Notes: generated by a model not told the origin, from the letters alone. Counted from the stretch's first letter, positions 40,958-50,066 are shown. The stretch is DNA of 64,000 bases from Variovorax sp. dw_308 (GCF_019207085.1 NZ_JAATOM010000022.1:46370-110369); one strand, 5' to 3'. Program-made: numbers and translations.

Positions 40958-42337
40958 TTAGGCAGGGGTGAGCAGGTGCACGCGCGCGATGAGGCCCTGC
41001 GTGCCCTCGCCGTCCTCCTGCCGGTCGCGCAGTTCGATGCGCAGGCCCTGGCGTGACGCCGCGGCCTGCGCGATCGCCAGCCCCAGCCCGCTGCCGCCGG
41101 GCGGCGTGCCCGGCACGCGAAAGAAACGGTCGAACACCTGGTCGCGCCATTCGGGCGCGATGCCCGGGCCATCGTCGACGACATCGACCACGGCACGGCC
41201 TTCGATCGCATGCAGGCGCACGTCCACTGCGCCGCCTTCGGGCGTGTGGCGCAAGGCGTTGTCCACGAGGTTGTCGAACACGCTGTGCAGGTCGGCCGGC
41301 GATGCATCGAGCACCGGCGCGATGCGGCCCTCGAAGCCGACGTCGACGCTGCGCTGGTCGGCCAGCATCATGCGTTGGCCCAGGCTCTCGCGCAGAAGCG
41401 CCGCCACGTCGACCGGCGAACGCGAATCATCGACCGCCCCTTCCTGACGCGACAGTTGCAACAGTTGCTCGATCAGGTGCTGCGCGCGGGTGACGCCGGC
41501 CTCGAGTTGCCAGAAGCGTTCGCTCGCCTCGCCCTCTGGCACATGGCTGCGCAGGTTCTCGAGCTGCAGGCCGATGGCGGTCATCGGCGTGCGCAGTTCA
41601 TGCGCTGCGTCCTGCACGAAGCGGCGTTGAGAAACGAAGGCGTTGCGCAGCCGCGCGAGCAGGGTGTTGAAGGCCGCGACCAGCGGCCCGATCTCGTCGG
41701 GCACGCGCGCCAGCGGCAGCTCGGCCATGGAGCGTTCGTCCTGCGCCGCCACCTCGCGCGCCACGCCGCGCAGCGCGCGCGAGGTGGCGCTTACGATGAG
41801 CCACAGCATCAGCAGCGTGGCCGGCAGCATCAGCGCCAGCGGCAGGCCCTCATAGAGCGCGCGGCGTGCGATGCGCTTTTGCCGGAAAGCCTCGCTCTGG
41901 ATGACCTGCACGCGAGGATGCCCGGGCTGCTCTTCATCGAGAGGGACCGTGAAGACGCGCCAGCCTTGCCCCTCGGCCGGGCCCGTTCGCACGTCGGCAA
42001 AGCCCGGCGTCTCCTGCAGCGGGACGACCGCGGCCGGATAGGCGCTCGCAAGCGGCGCAGCGCCGTCGGCCGACCACTCCTGAACAACGACCGCGCCGTG
42101 CGCCTGCACGTCGGTGGCATCCAGCATCTGCAAGGGTCCGGGCTTGCGATTGCCGGCACGGGACTCGGCCACCAGCCGCATCTGGTCGTCCATGAAGGTG
42201 TGCACCATCCGCCCGTAGGCGCCCCAGGAGAACCACGCGGTGGCGGCCGCGGCGATCAGGTGCAGCGTGATAAGCCACAGCAACAGTCGCGTGCGCAGGG
42301 AGCGCGGGCGCCAGCGGCTCCCGCCGGTCCAGCTCAT
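40958..42337 (-). CDS. Sensor histidine kinase, QseC/TctE-like
   Basis: This 459-residue inner-membrane kinase has transmembrane segments at about 18-38 and 164-184, flanking a roughly 125-residue periplasmic sensor. A HAMP-like linker follows, then the phosphoacceptor His246 in QDAAHELRTPMTAIGLQLEN. The ATPase has VFDNLVDNALRHTPEGGAVD (N box), DVVDDGPGIAPEW (G1) and GGSGLGLAIAQAAASRQGL (G2). The layout is that of QseC/PmrB-type kinases. The start at 42337 overlaps the regulator stop as ATGA. The signal is unknown. Confidence 0.92.
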   Translation of the reverse strand: MSWTGGSRWRPRSLRTRLLLWLITLHLIAAAATAWFSWGAYGRMVHTFMDDQMRLVAESRAGNRKPGPLQMLDATDVQAHGAVVVQEWSADGAAPLASAYPAAVVPLQETPGFADVRTGPAEGQGWRVFTVPLDEEQPGHPRVQVIQSEAFRQKRIARRALYEGLPLALMLPATLLMLWLIVSATSRALRGVAREVAAQDERSMAELPLARVPDEIGPLVAAFNTLLARLRNAFVSQRRFVQDAAHELRTPMTAIGLQLENLRSHVPEGEASERFWQLEAGVTRAQHLIEQLLQLSRQEGAVDDSRSPVDVAALLRESLGQRMMLADQRSVDVGFEGRIAPVLDASPADLHSVFDNLVDNALRHTPEGGAVDVRLHAIEGRAVVDVVDDGPGIAPEWRDQVFDRFFRVPGTPPGGSGLGLAIAQAAASRQGLRIELRDRQEDGEGTQGLIARVHLLTPA

Positions 42338-42996
42338 GCGGGCACCGCGACGCGCCAGCCCAGACCGCGCACGTTGCGGATCGCATCCGGCCCGATCTTG
42401 CGGCGCATGCCGTGGATCAGCACGTCGACCGCGTTGCTGGTGACTTCCTCGCCCCAGCCGTAGATCCGGTTCTCCAATTGCTCGCGCGACAGGATGGCGC
42501 CGGGGCGTTCGAGCAGCGCATGCAGCAGCGCGAACTCGCGCGCGGTGAGCGTCTCGCGCACGCCGTTCTGCAGCACCTCGCGCGTGGTCAGGTCGAGTTG
42601 CAACGCGCCGAAGCCGATCAGCGAATGCGCCGCCCCGTCACGCCGCCGCACGACGGCGCGCATGCGGGCCAGCAACTCGCGAAAGGCGAAGGGTTTCTGG
42701 AGGTAGTCGTCCGCGCCGAGGTCGAGCACGTGGATACGGTCCTCGATGTCGCCGCGCGCCGTGAGCACCAGCACCGGCGTGGCATCGCCGCTTTCGCGGG
42801 CGCGGCGCAGCACTTCGGCGCCGTCCCGGCCCGGCAAGCCGAGGTCGAGCAGCACGCAGGTGTAGTCGCCGTCATCGAGCGCGCTTTGCGCGAGCGGGCC
42901 GTCGCGCACCCAGTCGACCGACCAGCCCGCACCTTCCAGGGCCTGGCGCAGGCTGCGCCCGATCATTTCGTCGTCTTCCACCAGCAATGCGCGCAC
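42334..42996 (-). CDS. OmpR/PhoB-family response regulator, QseB-like
   Basis: This 220-residue regulator has a receiver domain with the acidic pocket (LLVEDDEM), phosphoacceptor Asp51 in CVLLDLGLPGRDG, Thr/Ser in VLTARG and Lys in YLQKPFAFRELLARM. A winged-helix DNA-binding domain follows (LTAREFALLHALLERPGAIL, SNAVDVLIHGMRRKIGPDAI, NVRGLGWRVAVPA). It is the first gene of the pair and is translationally coupled to the kinase. Likely target genes include its own operon and the small secreted protein downstream; this is not visible from sequence. Confidence 0.93.
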   Translation of the reverse strand: MRALLVEDDEMIGRSLRQALEGAGWSVDWVRDGPLAQSALDDGDYTCVLLDLGLPGRDGAEVLRRARESGDATPVLVLTARGDIEDRIHVLDLGADDYLQKPFAFRELLARMRAVVRRRDGAAHSLIGFGALQLDLTTREVLQNGVRETLTAREFALLHALLERPGAILSREQLENRIYGWGEEVTSNAVDVLIHGMRRKIGPDAIRNVRGLGWRVAVPA

Positions 42997-43100
42997 GGTT
43001 GTCCTCGGTCTGGAGCTATCCAGGCGAGGAGGCTACGCCTGAATTGTTAGGCGTGCATGAGGGCGTGCAGCGAAGCCCGTTCACGGCCCCCGGGGGTGGG

Positions 43101-43913
43101 CTAGAACTTTTCGTGCAGCCCGAGGTAGCGCCACTGGCCGGCCGGCAGGTTGCCCAGCACCACGCGCCCAATGCGGATGCGCTTGAGGCCGACCACCTTC
43201 AGGCCGACCTGCTCGCACATGCGCCGGATCTGGCGCTTCTTGCCCTCGGTGAGCACGAAGCGCAGTTGCTCGGGGTTCTGCCAGTCCACACGCGCGGGCT
43301 TGAGCGGCTGGCCGTCCAGGCTCAGCCCATGCCGCAGTCGCGCGAGCAGCGCGGGTGGAAACACCTTCTGCACGTCGGTCGCGATGTCGCCCTTGTCGCC
43401 GGGGCCGCTGCCGGGCGGCGACCAGGTCACGCGCACCAGGTATTCCTTCTCCATGCCCGAGTCCTCGCCGATCAACTGACGCGCCACGCGGCCGTCCTGC
43501 GTCAGCACGAGCAGGCCGACCGAGTCGATGTCGAGCCGGCCGGCCGGCGCGAGGCCGCGCAGTTGCGGCGGCGAGAAGCGGTTGGTGCTGGGGTCCTCGC
43601 GCCAATGGGTGCGCGGGTTGATCAACACCACCGCCGGCTCGTGGCCGTCCTCGGCCTGGCCGCTCACGTAGCCCATGGGCTTGTGCAGCAGGATGGTGAC
43701 CTGCGTGGCCTGGTGGCCGTGCGCCTTCCTGTCGACCTCGACGCGGTCGTCCGGCGTCACCTTCACGCCCATCGGCGCGACCTGGCCGTTGACCTTGACC
43801 CAGCCTTGCTCGATCCATGCATCGGCCTCGCGGCGCGAGCACAGGCCCAGTTCGGCCATGCGCTTGTTGAGGCGCACGGCGCCGGGAGCGGTCGAGGAAG
43901 TGGCATCGGTCAT
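43101..43913 (-). CDS. rluF: 23S rRNA pseudouridine synthase, RluF-type
   Basis: This 270-residue enzyme of the RsuA/RluB/E/F family modifies a uridine in 23S rRNA (U2604 for RluF). An S4 RNA-binding domain comes first (VRLNKRMAELGLCSRREADA with WIEQGWVKVNGQVA). The catalytic domain includes LLHKPMGYVSG, the active-site Asp in PAGRLDIDSVGLLVLTQDG, EKEYLVRVTW and GKKRQIRRMCEQVGLKVVGL. The ATG at 43913 gives the family start. The stop is immediately followed by CCCACCCCCGGGGG, similar to the beginning of motif C. Confidence 0.9.
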   Translation of the reverse strand: MTDATSSTAPGAVRLNKRMAELGLCSRREADAWIEQGWVKVNGQVAPMGVKVTPDDRVEVDRKAHGHQATQVTILLHKPMGYVSGQAEDGHEPAVVLINPRTHWREDPSTNRFSPPQLRGLAPAGRLDIDSVGLLVLTQDGRVARQLIGEDSGMEKEYLVRVTWSPPGSGPGDKGDIATDVQKVFPPALLARLRHGLSLDGQPLKPARVDWQNPEQLRFVLTEGKKRQIRRMCEQVGLKVVGLKRIRIGRVVLGNLPAGQWRYLGLHEKF

Positions 43914-44030
43914 GGTGGCGCCGATTATCCCGAAGCGCTGGCCGACGCGTGATGCCAAGGCATTCCTACACGCCGCCCGCACCACCGTCGCAGGCTGCTG
44001 CTTCCATCCTTCAGAAAGCAGGAGCCAACC

Positions 44031-44345
44031 ATGCCAAGAGGTGATAAATCTTCCTACTCGGACAAGCAGAAACGCCAGGCCGAGCACATCGAAAAAGGCT
44101 ACGAGCAGCGCGGTGTGAGCGAAGGCGAAGCCGAGCGGCGCGCCTGGGCCACGGTGAACAAGGAAACCGGTGGCGGCAAGAAGAGCGGCTCAGGTCGCGG
44201 CAAGCCGGAGAACCACGCGCCCTCGCGCAAGGGCGGCCGACTGGGCGGCGCGGCTTCGGCGTCGCGCTCGGCGGAAGAACGCTCGGCATCGGCGAAGAAG
44301 GCCGCAGCGACGCGCAAGCGGCACGCTGCGGCACGGCATCAGTAG
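44031..44345 (+). CDS. Small basic hydrophilic protein (plasmid-stabilisation-like annotation type)
   Basis: This 104-residue, highly charged, low-complexity protein has the sequence DKSSYSDKQKRQAEHIEKGY with EQRGVSEGEAERRAWATVNK at the N-terminus and Lys/Gly/Ala/Ser-rich SGRGKPENHAPSRKGGRLGG with EERSASAKKAAATRKRHAAA at the C-terminus. Proteins of this type are common on beta- and alphaproteobacterial chromosomes and often carry the label plasmid stabilisation protein without experimental basis. It is probably disordered and binds nucleic acid. It has a good Shine-Dalgarno (AGCAGGAG) before the ATG at 44031. Confidence 0.75.
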   Translation: MPRGDKSSYSDKQKRQAEHIEKGYEQRGVSEGEAERRAWATVNKETGGGKKSGSGRGKPENHAPSRKGGRLGGAASASRSAEERSASAKKAAATRKRHAAARHQ

Positions 44346-44360
44346 GGAGACCGTCCAAGT

Positions 44361-44389
44361 CCCCGCGGACCGCGCATCCTCGCGCGGGG
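44361..44389. terminator. Possible bidirectional stem-loop terminator
   Basis: CCCCGCG (44361-44367) pairs with CGCGGGG (44383-44389) between the convergent genes ending at 44345 and 44403. The following bases (CTTGATC) do not form a true T-tract, so confidence is limited. Confidence 0.4.
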
Positions 44390-44402
44390 CTTGATCAGGG
44401 AC

Positions 44403-45014
44403 TCAGCGCAGCGCAGGCGCTTCGGCGTCGACCGTCGACTTGGGCGGCGCGGCGCCCATTCCCTCTGCCGCGGCAAGCGCCTTGCGCATCGCCTCCACAT
44501 TCACGCGCTCCAGGTAGCGCGGGATGTTGCGCCAGAGCGTGTGGTACCCATAGCCACCGCGGAACATCTCGTGGCGCGCCGCGTCCTTGCTCCAGCCTTG
44601 GACCACCATGCGATAGAGCGCGATCACCACGCCGGTGCGGTCGGCGCCGTGCCAGCAATGGACCAGCACCGGACCCTTCTTCTCGGCCGCGCAAATGGCG
44701 ATGAGCGCCCGCAACACCTCGTCGTCGTTGATCGACCAGGTGTCGATGCGCACGCGCTGGCGTTCGATGCCGGGATGGTCGCCCAGCGCCCGCTCGTCAC
44801 TGTTGAACGAGCGGAAGCTCAGCACGGTGCGGATGCCCAGCGCCTCCAGCGCGGGCGCATCGTCCCGGCGCGGCTGGCCGCTGCGGTAGAGCGTCGGTGT
44901 GACGCGGTGCAGGTTCTCCGGCAGGACGCCCGGCACGTGGCTGTGCAACCGCTCGGCCCAGTGCCCCGGGCGCACGTCGAGCACGGCAGAGTGCCGTCGC
45001 GAATGGCGCCTCAT
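44403..45014 (-). CDS. Tyrosine/dual-specificity phosphatase-like protein
   Basis: This 203-residue protein has the HCx5R signature: Cys120 and Arg126 in VLVHCWHGADRTGVVIALYR, and an upstream general-acid loop (IDTWSINDDEV). The N-terminal part (NLHRVTPTLYRSGQPRRDDA with LEALGIRTVLSFRSFNSDE) is typical of the DSP/tyrosine phosphatase family found in bacteria. No signal peptide is clear. Its ATG at 45014 overlaps the stop of the membrane-protein gene (ATGA), so it is translated together with it and possibly with pilE further upstream. The substrate (phosphotyrosine, phosphoinositide-like or other) is unknown. Confidence 0.8.
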   Translation of the reverse strand: MRRHSRRHSAVLDVRPGHWAERLHSHVPGVLPENLHRVTPTLYRSGQPRRDDAPALEALGIRTVLSFRSFNSDERALGDHPGIERQRVRIDTWSINDDEVLRALIAICAAEKKGPVLVHCWHGADRTGVVIALYRMVVQGWSKDAARHEMFRGGYGYHTLWRNIPRYLERVNVEAMRKALAAAEGMGAAPPKSTVDAEAPALR

Positions 45015-45493
45015 TTCCAGCCCGTCCGCGCAGGGCTTCGATGCAGGAGCCAGAGGATCAGCGCCGCACCGCCAAGCCCGATCCAGTAGTCCACGGGGGC
45101 ACCCAGCAGCCAGTGCGGATGCCACGCGACGTGCGCCGGATCGAACCTGGCCCAGCCATAGGCCGGGTTGGCCACGAACCAGACGAAGTCCTCTACCATC
45201 CAGAAGGTCACCACGCCGGCCAGCGCCAGCGCGGCATCGCGCCAGCGCCACTTGCCGTTGAAGGCGAGCGGCGAGAAGAACACCAGGGCCATGAACGAGA
45301 ACACCCAGGCGTGGTAGCCGGTCATGGCGCGGCCGCCCCAGAAGATGTCGAGCAGCCAGTGCTTCTCGATGCGCCAGGTCGGCAGGCTGGCGGCCCAGCC
45401 GGCGCTGCCTTCGATCTGGATTTCAACGTTAGCGAAGAAAAACGCCATCAGGAGTACCCACGCGAGGTACCCCGCAGTCCGACGAACGCTCAT
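45011..45493 (-). CDS. Hypothetical inner-membrane protein, about four helices
   Basis: This 160-residue protein has hydrophobic segments at roughly residues 6-24 (TAGYLAWVLLMAFFFANVEI), 58-80, 90-112 (LALAGVVTFWMVEDFVWFVA) and 134-152 (DYWIGLGGAALILWLLHRS). Many aromatic residues, including WMVEDFVWFVANPAYGW and HWLLDIFWGGRAMTGYHAW, suggest a channel- or enzyme-like membrane core. No family is recognised. The ATG lies only two bases after the pilE stop, and its stop overlaps the phosphatase start, so pilE, this gene and the phosphatase form a tight chain. Confidence 0.65.
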   Translation of the reverse strand: MSVRRTAGYLAWVLLMAFFFANVEIQIEGSAGWAASLPTWRIEKHWLLDIFWGGRAMTGYHAWVFSFMALVFFSPLAFNGKWRWRDAALALAGVVTFWMVEDFVWFVANPAYGWARFDPAHVAWHPHWLLGAPVDYWIGLGGAALILWLLHRSPARTGWK

Positions 45494-45495
45494 GC

Positions 45496-45981
45496 CTACC
45501 AGCAGTTCGCCAGACTCAGGAGGTTGCCGGCCAGGTCGTAGTTGGACTTGGTGCCGTCCGCCTGGATCCGGAATTCGAGGCAGGCGGTGTCGGCGGTTTG
45601 TGGGCCACCGGTCTTGGGCTTCGCCTTGGCGAGGTATCCCGTGGCATCGCTGACCACCGTGAGCTGGTAGAAGGCCGAGCCGCTCGAATTGATGTCGAAC
45701 GGCCACGTCGACCCGGCGCCATAGCCGAGCGTCGGCGGGTCGAGTGAATATGAATTGGTATTGCTGAACACGCGTTCCTCCCTTGCAGCCAGATCCAACA
45801 ACGCATTCTTGGCGTCGGCTCTGCGCGACTTGCGGATGTACGACTGGTAGGACGGGTAGGCGATGGCGCTCAGGATCCCGATCACGGCCACCACGATCAT
45901 CAGTTCGATCAGCGTGAAGCCTCGCACATGCTTGCGTCGCGACACCCGGCCGGCTTGACAAGAAAAAGTGGCCTTGATCAT
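45496..45981 (-). CDS. pilE: Type IV pilin-like protein PilE
   Basis: This 161-residue prepilin has a 21-residue basic leader (with RRKHVRG), cleavage between Gly21 and Phe22 in RGFTLIELMIVVAVIGILSA, and the conserved Glu at mature position 5. The sequence YPSYQSYIRKSRRADAKNAL with LAAREERVFSNTNSYS is typical of the PilE class of minor pilins. A C-terminal Cys pair (TACLEF, ANCW) may form the D-loop disulphide. It closes the fimT-pilV-pilW-pilX-pilY1-pilE order found in Pseudomonas and many betaproteobacteria. The minor pilins prime pilus assembly in the inner membrane. Confidence 0.92.
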   Translation of the reverse strand: MIKATFSCQAGRVSRRKHVRGFTLIELMIVVAVIGILSAIAYPSYQSYIRKSRRADAKNALLDLAAREERVFSNTNSYSLDPPTLGYGAGSTWPFDINSSGSAFYQLTVVSDATGYLAKAKPKTGGPQTADTACLEFRIQADGTKSNYDLAGNLLSLANCW

Positions 45982-46039
45982 AGCGGCGTCCTCGCGTTGC
46001 ATGGATTGGCTGGCGTGCTGCGTTGTCTACGACAGCACA

Positions 46040-49000
46040 TCAGCGCATCTTGATCCAGGTCAGCCGGCCACCGCCGCTGGCCGAGCCGGGATTGACCTGC
46101 GTCACCGAACCCTGCCCGCTGACGGTCTGCGTGGCCAGGTACTTCTTGGTGCCGGCGCTCACGATCGACGGCGAGCCGACGCCGCTCAGGCCGATGCCCG
46201 CCACGATCTGGCCCGTGGCCGACACGAAGTTGTTGGTGGCATCTCCAAAGAACGACGACGCCGGCGGCGCGCCGGTGGCCGGATCGATGGCCATCGTGAA
46301 GCCCGAGGCCGGTTGCTGGTCGCAGCTCAGGGCCTGGTTCACCGCCGGCAGCGTGGTGTTCACCAGGAACAGGCCGTCGGAAACGATGGGGTTGTAGATG
46401 ATCTGCTCATTGGCGCCGGGCAATTGCACCGACCATCCGAACTTGGTGTTGCCGGTGGTGCAGGCGGTCGAGCCTTGCCAGCAGATCGTGTTCCGGGTGA
46501 CGGTGCGCGCGCCGGAAATCAGCCCGTTGGAATAGGTGGTGTCGGTGGTCACGGTCTGCGACTGGAGTGACGAGGTGGTCACCGTCTGCGCGGTCGCCAG
46601 GCTGGTGTATTGCGCCGAGCCCTTGTTGTTCCACGCGGCCATGTCCCAGTCCCAGATACCGAACATGTACTGCGTCCCGGTCGTGGGCGTGGCGGCGGAC
46701 GTCAGGGTCTGCGGGTAGATCTGGCCGGTGCCGAAGGTCACCATCAGGCGCGGCGCCGTCGACGCGGCAACGACCGACGACACGGTCAGGCGGGAGGTGA
46801 TGGGCTTGCCGCCCGTGTAGAAGATCGCCGTCGAACGGACGGCCCAGTTGCCCGCCGTCGCGCTGGTCACGTCGAAGCGCCAGACATTGCCGAACACATC
46901 GCCGGCATACAGGTAGTCGATCACGTGGTCGCCATCGAGGTCGGCGGAGCTGACGTAGGCAATGCCGTTGCGCGCGGTGACCGTGCTACCCGACATGGTC
47001 GGGCCGGAGCCCGGGCCCGCCGAGAGGTAGCGGAAGGTCCTGGCGCCGGTGGTCTGGTCGACCGTCATGATGAAGATGCCCGCGCCGCCGTTCTTGCTGT
47101 TGAGGCCGTTGCCGAAGATGACAGCCCAGTTGCCGTCATGCATGCGCCGGATGATCGGGGTGCCGTAGGTGCTGCCCAGGTTGTCCTGGCAGCTGACCGC
47201 GGCCACGGCGGGCGTGCTGCCGCTGGCGGCGACGGCGGCGACGTCCGTGGCGGCGCAGGGCAGTGTGCTCGAACTCCATTCACCCAGCACCAGGTTGGCC
47301 GCATTGGACTCCGCGAAGTTGGCGGCGGTGGGGGTGGTGACGTCGAGCGCGTAGATCGCACCTTTGGCGACGGTGGTGTTGTCGCCGATCACGCCGCCCG
47401 CATTGCCGCCCGCACCCAGCCCGCCCACGAGCCAGGTGTGCCACTGGCCGCCGTAATACAGGTCGCCCGTGCCCGGCGTGGCGTCGACGAAGGCATTGTG
47501 GCCATATTGCGGCGACGAGAAATCGAGTGCCGCCGTGGTGTTGGAGTGGATGGTGTTGAGGGCCATGGCCGGCATGTACGCCAGCAGTTCCCTGCCGTCG
47601 TTGAGGGCGGTGGTGTCGAAGTCCCCGCCGGCGGTATAGGCCCCCGCGCGGAAGCCGTGGAGCAGCCCATCGTTGCTGCCCGCGTACACCACGTTGGTGC
47701 GGGTCGCGTTGGCGGTCGCGAAGGCGCTGTAGGTGGTCGAGCCTTCGGGCATGGTGGTCGACGGCGCCAGCAGGTCCTTCCAGGGGGAAGTGAACGGGGA
47801 CTGCGGCGGGCCGACCCATGTCGGGCTCGAGTTGACGATGTCGCCCAGCACGCTGTCGCGCAGGCGGTACGTGCCGGTGCCGCTGGAGGTGAGTTCGTTG
47901 GTGCGGTCCCCGCGCAGGTAGTTGAGCCGGTTCGCGGTGTTGGGGGGGGTGTCCCCCGCGGTCAGCACCGCCTGCTGGCCGCCCGTGCCGCTGCCCAGGT
48001 TGGTCCACTGGAACGGAATGCCAATCGAGTTATTGGACGTGAGGATGGTGCGCGCCGCGGAGGCCTGCGCGGTGGTGGCGACGCCGGTGCTGGCGCAGGC
48101 GCCGCCCGTGAGCACGCAGCTCGCATCCCAGTTGGCCGTCGGGTTGATCGACACCGTGTTGTTGGTGGTGTTGATGACCAGGTTCTTCGCGGAGAGCTGG
48201 CCCCACCAGTTCACCGGGTGGTAGAAGGCCAGGTAGATCTGCGAGCCCACCTGCACCTGCGCCGACTGCTGGATGTTGATACCGGCGGAGCTCGCCGCCA
48301 CGTTCACTGGCGCCGCCTTGAAGCAGACGATCTCGTGCACGTTGCTGCCGCCGCCCGTGCCGGAGCTGAAGCCGAAGCGGAACTTGGAAGGCAGGGCGCC
48401 ATTCGACGCGGTGATCAGCTGCTTGTTGATCACGGTCTGCGCGGCGCCGCCGTCGTAGCTGTAGTTCAGGCTGAGCAGGCCGTCCTGTGTGATCTTCAAG
48501 CCGTAGGTGATGGCCTTCGCGGCGCCGCGTTTCGGATTCGACACGCCCTCCTGGTTGAAGATGGGCGACTGCACCGTGAGCGCGCTGGTCGCGATGAGCG
48601 GGTAGTCCAGGACTTTGACTCCGGTGTCGACCGGTAGCGCGGCGTTGGTGTAGTTCCACAACGTTCCTGTGCGGCACGTATTGCCGACGGCGAGTTGCCG
48701 AAAGTTCGAGGGCACGGTCGACGGGTAGTAGTTCGGGTACTGGCTGTTGAGCGCGGTCCAGTTGATGTTGCCGGCGCCACGCAAACTGACACGCCCCGGG
48801 GCCGAGCCCGAGCCGCTGGCGGTGTTGTCGCCGGGATTGGAGAAGTTGCCGAATTCGTCGATGCCCAGGCCGACGTAGGCACCCTGCAGGCCGTCGTTGA
48901 CGTCCTTCGCGTTCGCGCAGCTGTAGCCCAGGCTGCCGCCGTACGCGCCGGTCTTGGTGTTGGCATCCACGCTCTTGACCAGGTCCCCGTTGACGAGGAA

Positions 49001-49453
49001 GAAGGCGATCCCGTCCGCGCCCGACTTCTGGTTCGCCGAGTTTTGATAGCTATTGCCGCCATAGGTCACCGTCTTGAAGGTCACCTCGACGCCCTGGTTC
49101 GACGGAAAGTCGAACTGCGAATAGACGGCGCCGGTCTGGTTCGTGCCATCGCTGCCACCATCGGTAAGGCGCAACGCGCCGCTTCCGACCGGATCGCCCG
49201 TGCTGCCGAGACTGCCGTTGACGCCACCCACCAGGTCGCTGCCGCGTGAGGTGTAGTAAGGCAGCCCGACGCACTTGGGAATCGTGCCGGTGCCGTCACC
49301 CGCGGTCAGGCAGGCGCCGGCCAGGCTCTGCCACGGGTACTGCGAAGACGCACCCGTCAAGGTGTCGCTGATGACCGTCTGGGCGTGCGCGCCCAGCACG
49401 ACCAGCCCGAGCGCGGGCAGCGCGACGAGCCAACGAAAAAGCCTGGAGGACAT
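46040..49453 (-). CDS. pilY1: Type IV pilus tip adhesin / anti-retraction protein PilY1
   Basis: This 1137-residue protein has a signal peptide (FRWLVALPALGLVVLGAHAQ). It has a variable N-terminal half with a lectin-like stretch (NQKSGADGIAFFLVNGDLVK) and a conserved C-terminal PilY1 beta-propeller. The propeller includes VVYAGSNDGLLHGFRAG, YGTPIIRRMHDGNWAVIFGN and the calcium loop SSADLDGDHVIDYLYAGDVF followed by GNVWRFDV. PilY1 sits at the pilus tip, mediates adhesion and controls retraction in a calcium-dependent way. No von Willebrand A domain was recognised in the N-terminal half, unlike Pseudomonas PilY1. The start is at 49453; a longer in-frame reading is antisense-like. Confidence 0.9.
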   Translation of the reverse strand: MSSRLFRWLVALPALGLVVLGAHAQTVISDTLTGASSQYPWQSLAGACLTAGDGTGTIPKCVGLPYYTSRGSDLVGGVNGSLGSTGDPVGSGALRLTDGGSDGTNQTGAVYSQFDFPSNQGVEVTFKTVTYGGNSYQNSANQKSGADGIAFFLVNGDLVKSVDANTKTGAYGGSLGYSCANAKDVNDGLQGAYVGLGIDEFGNFSNPGDNTASGSGSAPGRVSLRGAGNINWTALNSQYPNYYPSTVPSNFRQLAVGNTCRTGTLWNYTNAALPVDTGVKVLDYPLIATSALTVQSPIFNQEGVSNPKRGAAKAITYGLKITQDGLLSLNYSYDGGAAQTVINKQLITASNGALPSKFRFGFSSGTGGGSNVHEIVCFKAAPVNVAASSAGINIQQSAQVQVGSQIYLAFYHPVNWWGQLSAKNLVINTTNNTVSINPTANWDASCVLTGGACASTGVATTAQASAARTILTSNNSIGIPFQWTNLGSGTGGQQAVLTAGDTPPNTANRLNYLRGDRTNELTSSGTGTYRLRDSVLGDIVNSSPTWVGPPQSPFTSPWKDLLAPSTTMPEGSTTYSAFATANATRTNVVYAGSNDGLLHGFRAGAYTAGGDFDTTALNDGRELLAYMPAMALNTIHSNTTAALDFSSPQYGHNAFVDATPGTGDLYYGGQWHTWLVGGLGAGGNAGGVIGDNTTVAKGAIYALDVTTPTAANFAESNAANLVLGEWSSSTLPCAATDVAAVAASGSTPAVAAVSCQDNLGSTYGTPIIRRMHDGNWAVIFGNGLNSKNGGAGIFIMTVDQTTGARTFRYLSAGPGSGPTMSGSTVTARNGIAYVSSADLDGDHVIDYLYAGDVFGNVWRFDVTSATAGNWAVRSTAIFYTGGKPITSRLTVSSVVAASTAPRLMVTFGTGQIYPQTLTSAATPTTGTQYMFGIWDWDMAAWNNKGSAQYTSLATAQTVTTSSLQSQTVTTDTTYSNGLISGARTVTRNTICWQGSTACTTGNTKFGWSVQLPGANEQIIYNPIVSDGLFLVNTTLPAVNQALSCDQQPASGFTMAIDPATGAPPASSFFGDATNNFVSATGQIVAGIGLSGVGSPSIVSAGTKKYLATQTVSGQGSVTQVNPGSASGGGRLTWIKMR

Positions 49454-49463
49454 GGTGTGGCTT

Positions 49464-50066
49464 TCAGGGACCACTGAGGTCCTTGGTGGAAGACGTGTAG
49501 GCGGCATAGACGCTTTGCACCACGCTGACGGTCGTATCGCGCCCGCCGTAGCCGACGCCGGTGATCTGGTACAGCACCGACTTGCCGTCTGCGCTGTAAC
49601 CCAGCAGCGCGATGTGCAGGGCCGGGCTCTTGGCATAGTTGACGTCGCCGACGGTGCCGCTCGACGACTGGCTGTTGACGTTGCCCGCCGTGTTCACCGG
49701 CATCTGCGGCGGCTTGTAGGTGATGCTGCTGGTCCACGGCAGCGTGCCCGGATTCACCAGCTTGCTGTTGGTGCCGCTGCAGATCCGCATGTTGGCCTGC
49801 ACGGTGCCGTCGACGGTGCCGCTGCACGAGCCGCCGGCCCCTGCGTTGCCCTGGCCGAGCCACCATTCGCCGTAGCGCACGGCGCTTTCGGCGGCAGACA
49901 AGGAACGTTGCTTCTCCAGCGTGTTGCCGGCAATCGACTCCTGCGTGCCGAAGCTGCGGTACATGCTCACCGCGACCAGCGACACGATGACCAGGATGAG
50001 CAGGCTGGTGAGCAGCGCGACACCGCGTTGCGCACGGGGACCGGTGGATGGAAGGTGCGGCTTCAT
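49464..50066 (-). CDS. pilX: Minor pilin PilX
   Basis: This 200-residue protein has a short leader and a hydrophobic helix QRGVALLTSLLILVIVSLVA beginning after Gly15. The usual Glu at mature position 5 is absent, as in the GspK/PilX group that caps the pseudopilus tip. It continues with FGTQESIAGNTLEKQRSLSA and AESAVRYGEWWLGQG, typical of PilX. Cysteines at GGSCSG and RICSG may form a disulphide. Start overlaps the pilW stop (ATGA, 50063-50066) and its stop is 10 bp before the pilY1 ATG. Confidence 0.88.
   Translation of the reverse strand: MKPHLPSTGPRAQRGVALLTSLLILVIVSLVAVSMYRSFGTQESIAGNTLEKQRSLSAAESAVRYGEWWLGQGNAGAGGSCSGTVDGTVQANMRICSGTNSKLVNPGTLPWTSSITYKPPQMPVNTAGNVNSQSSSGTVGDVNYAKSPALHIALLGYSADGKSVLYQITGVGYGGRDTTVSVVQSVYAAYTSSTKDLSGP

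Noticed and set aside
44031..44345. A plasmid-stabilisation (addiction) function for the small basic protein
   Set aside because: No partner toxin or antitoxin is adjacent and the label for this family is traditional. Only a description was given.
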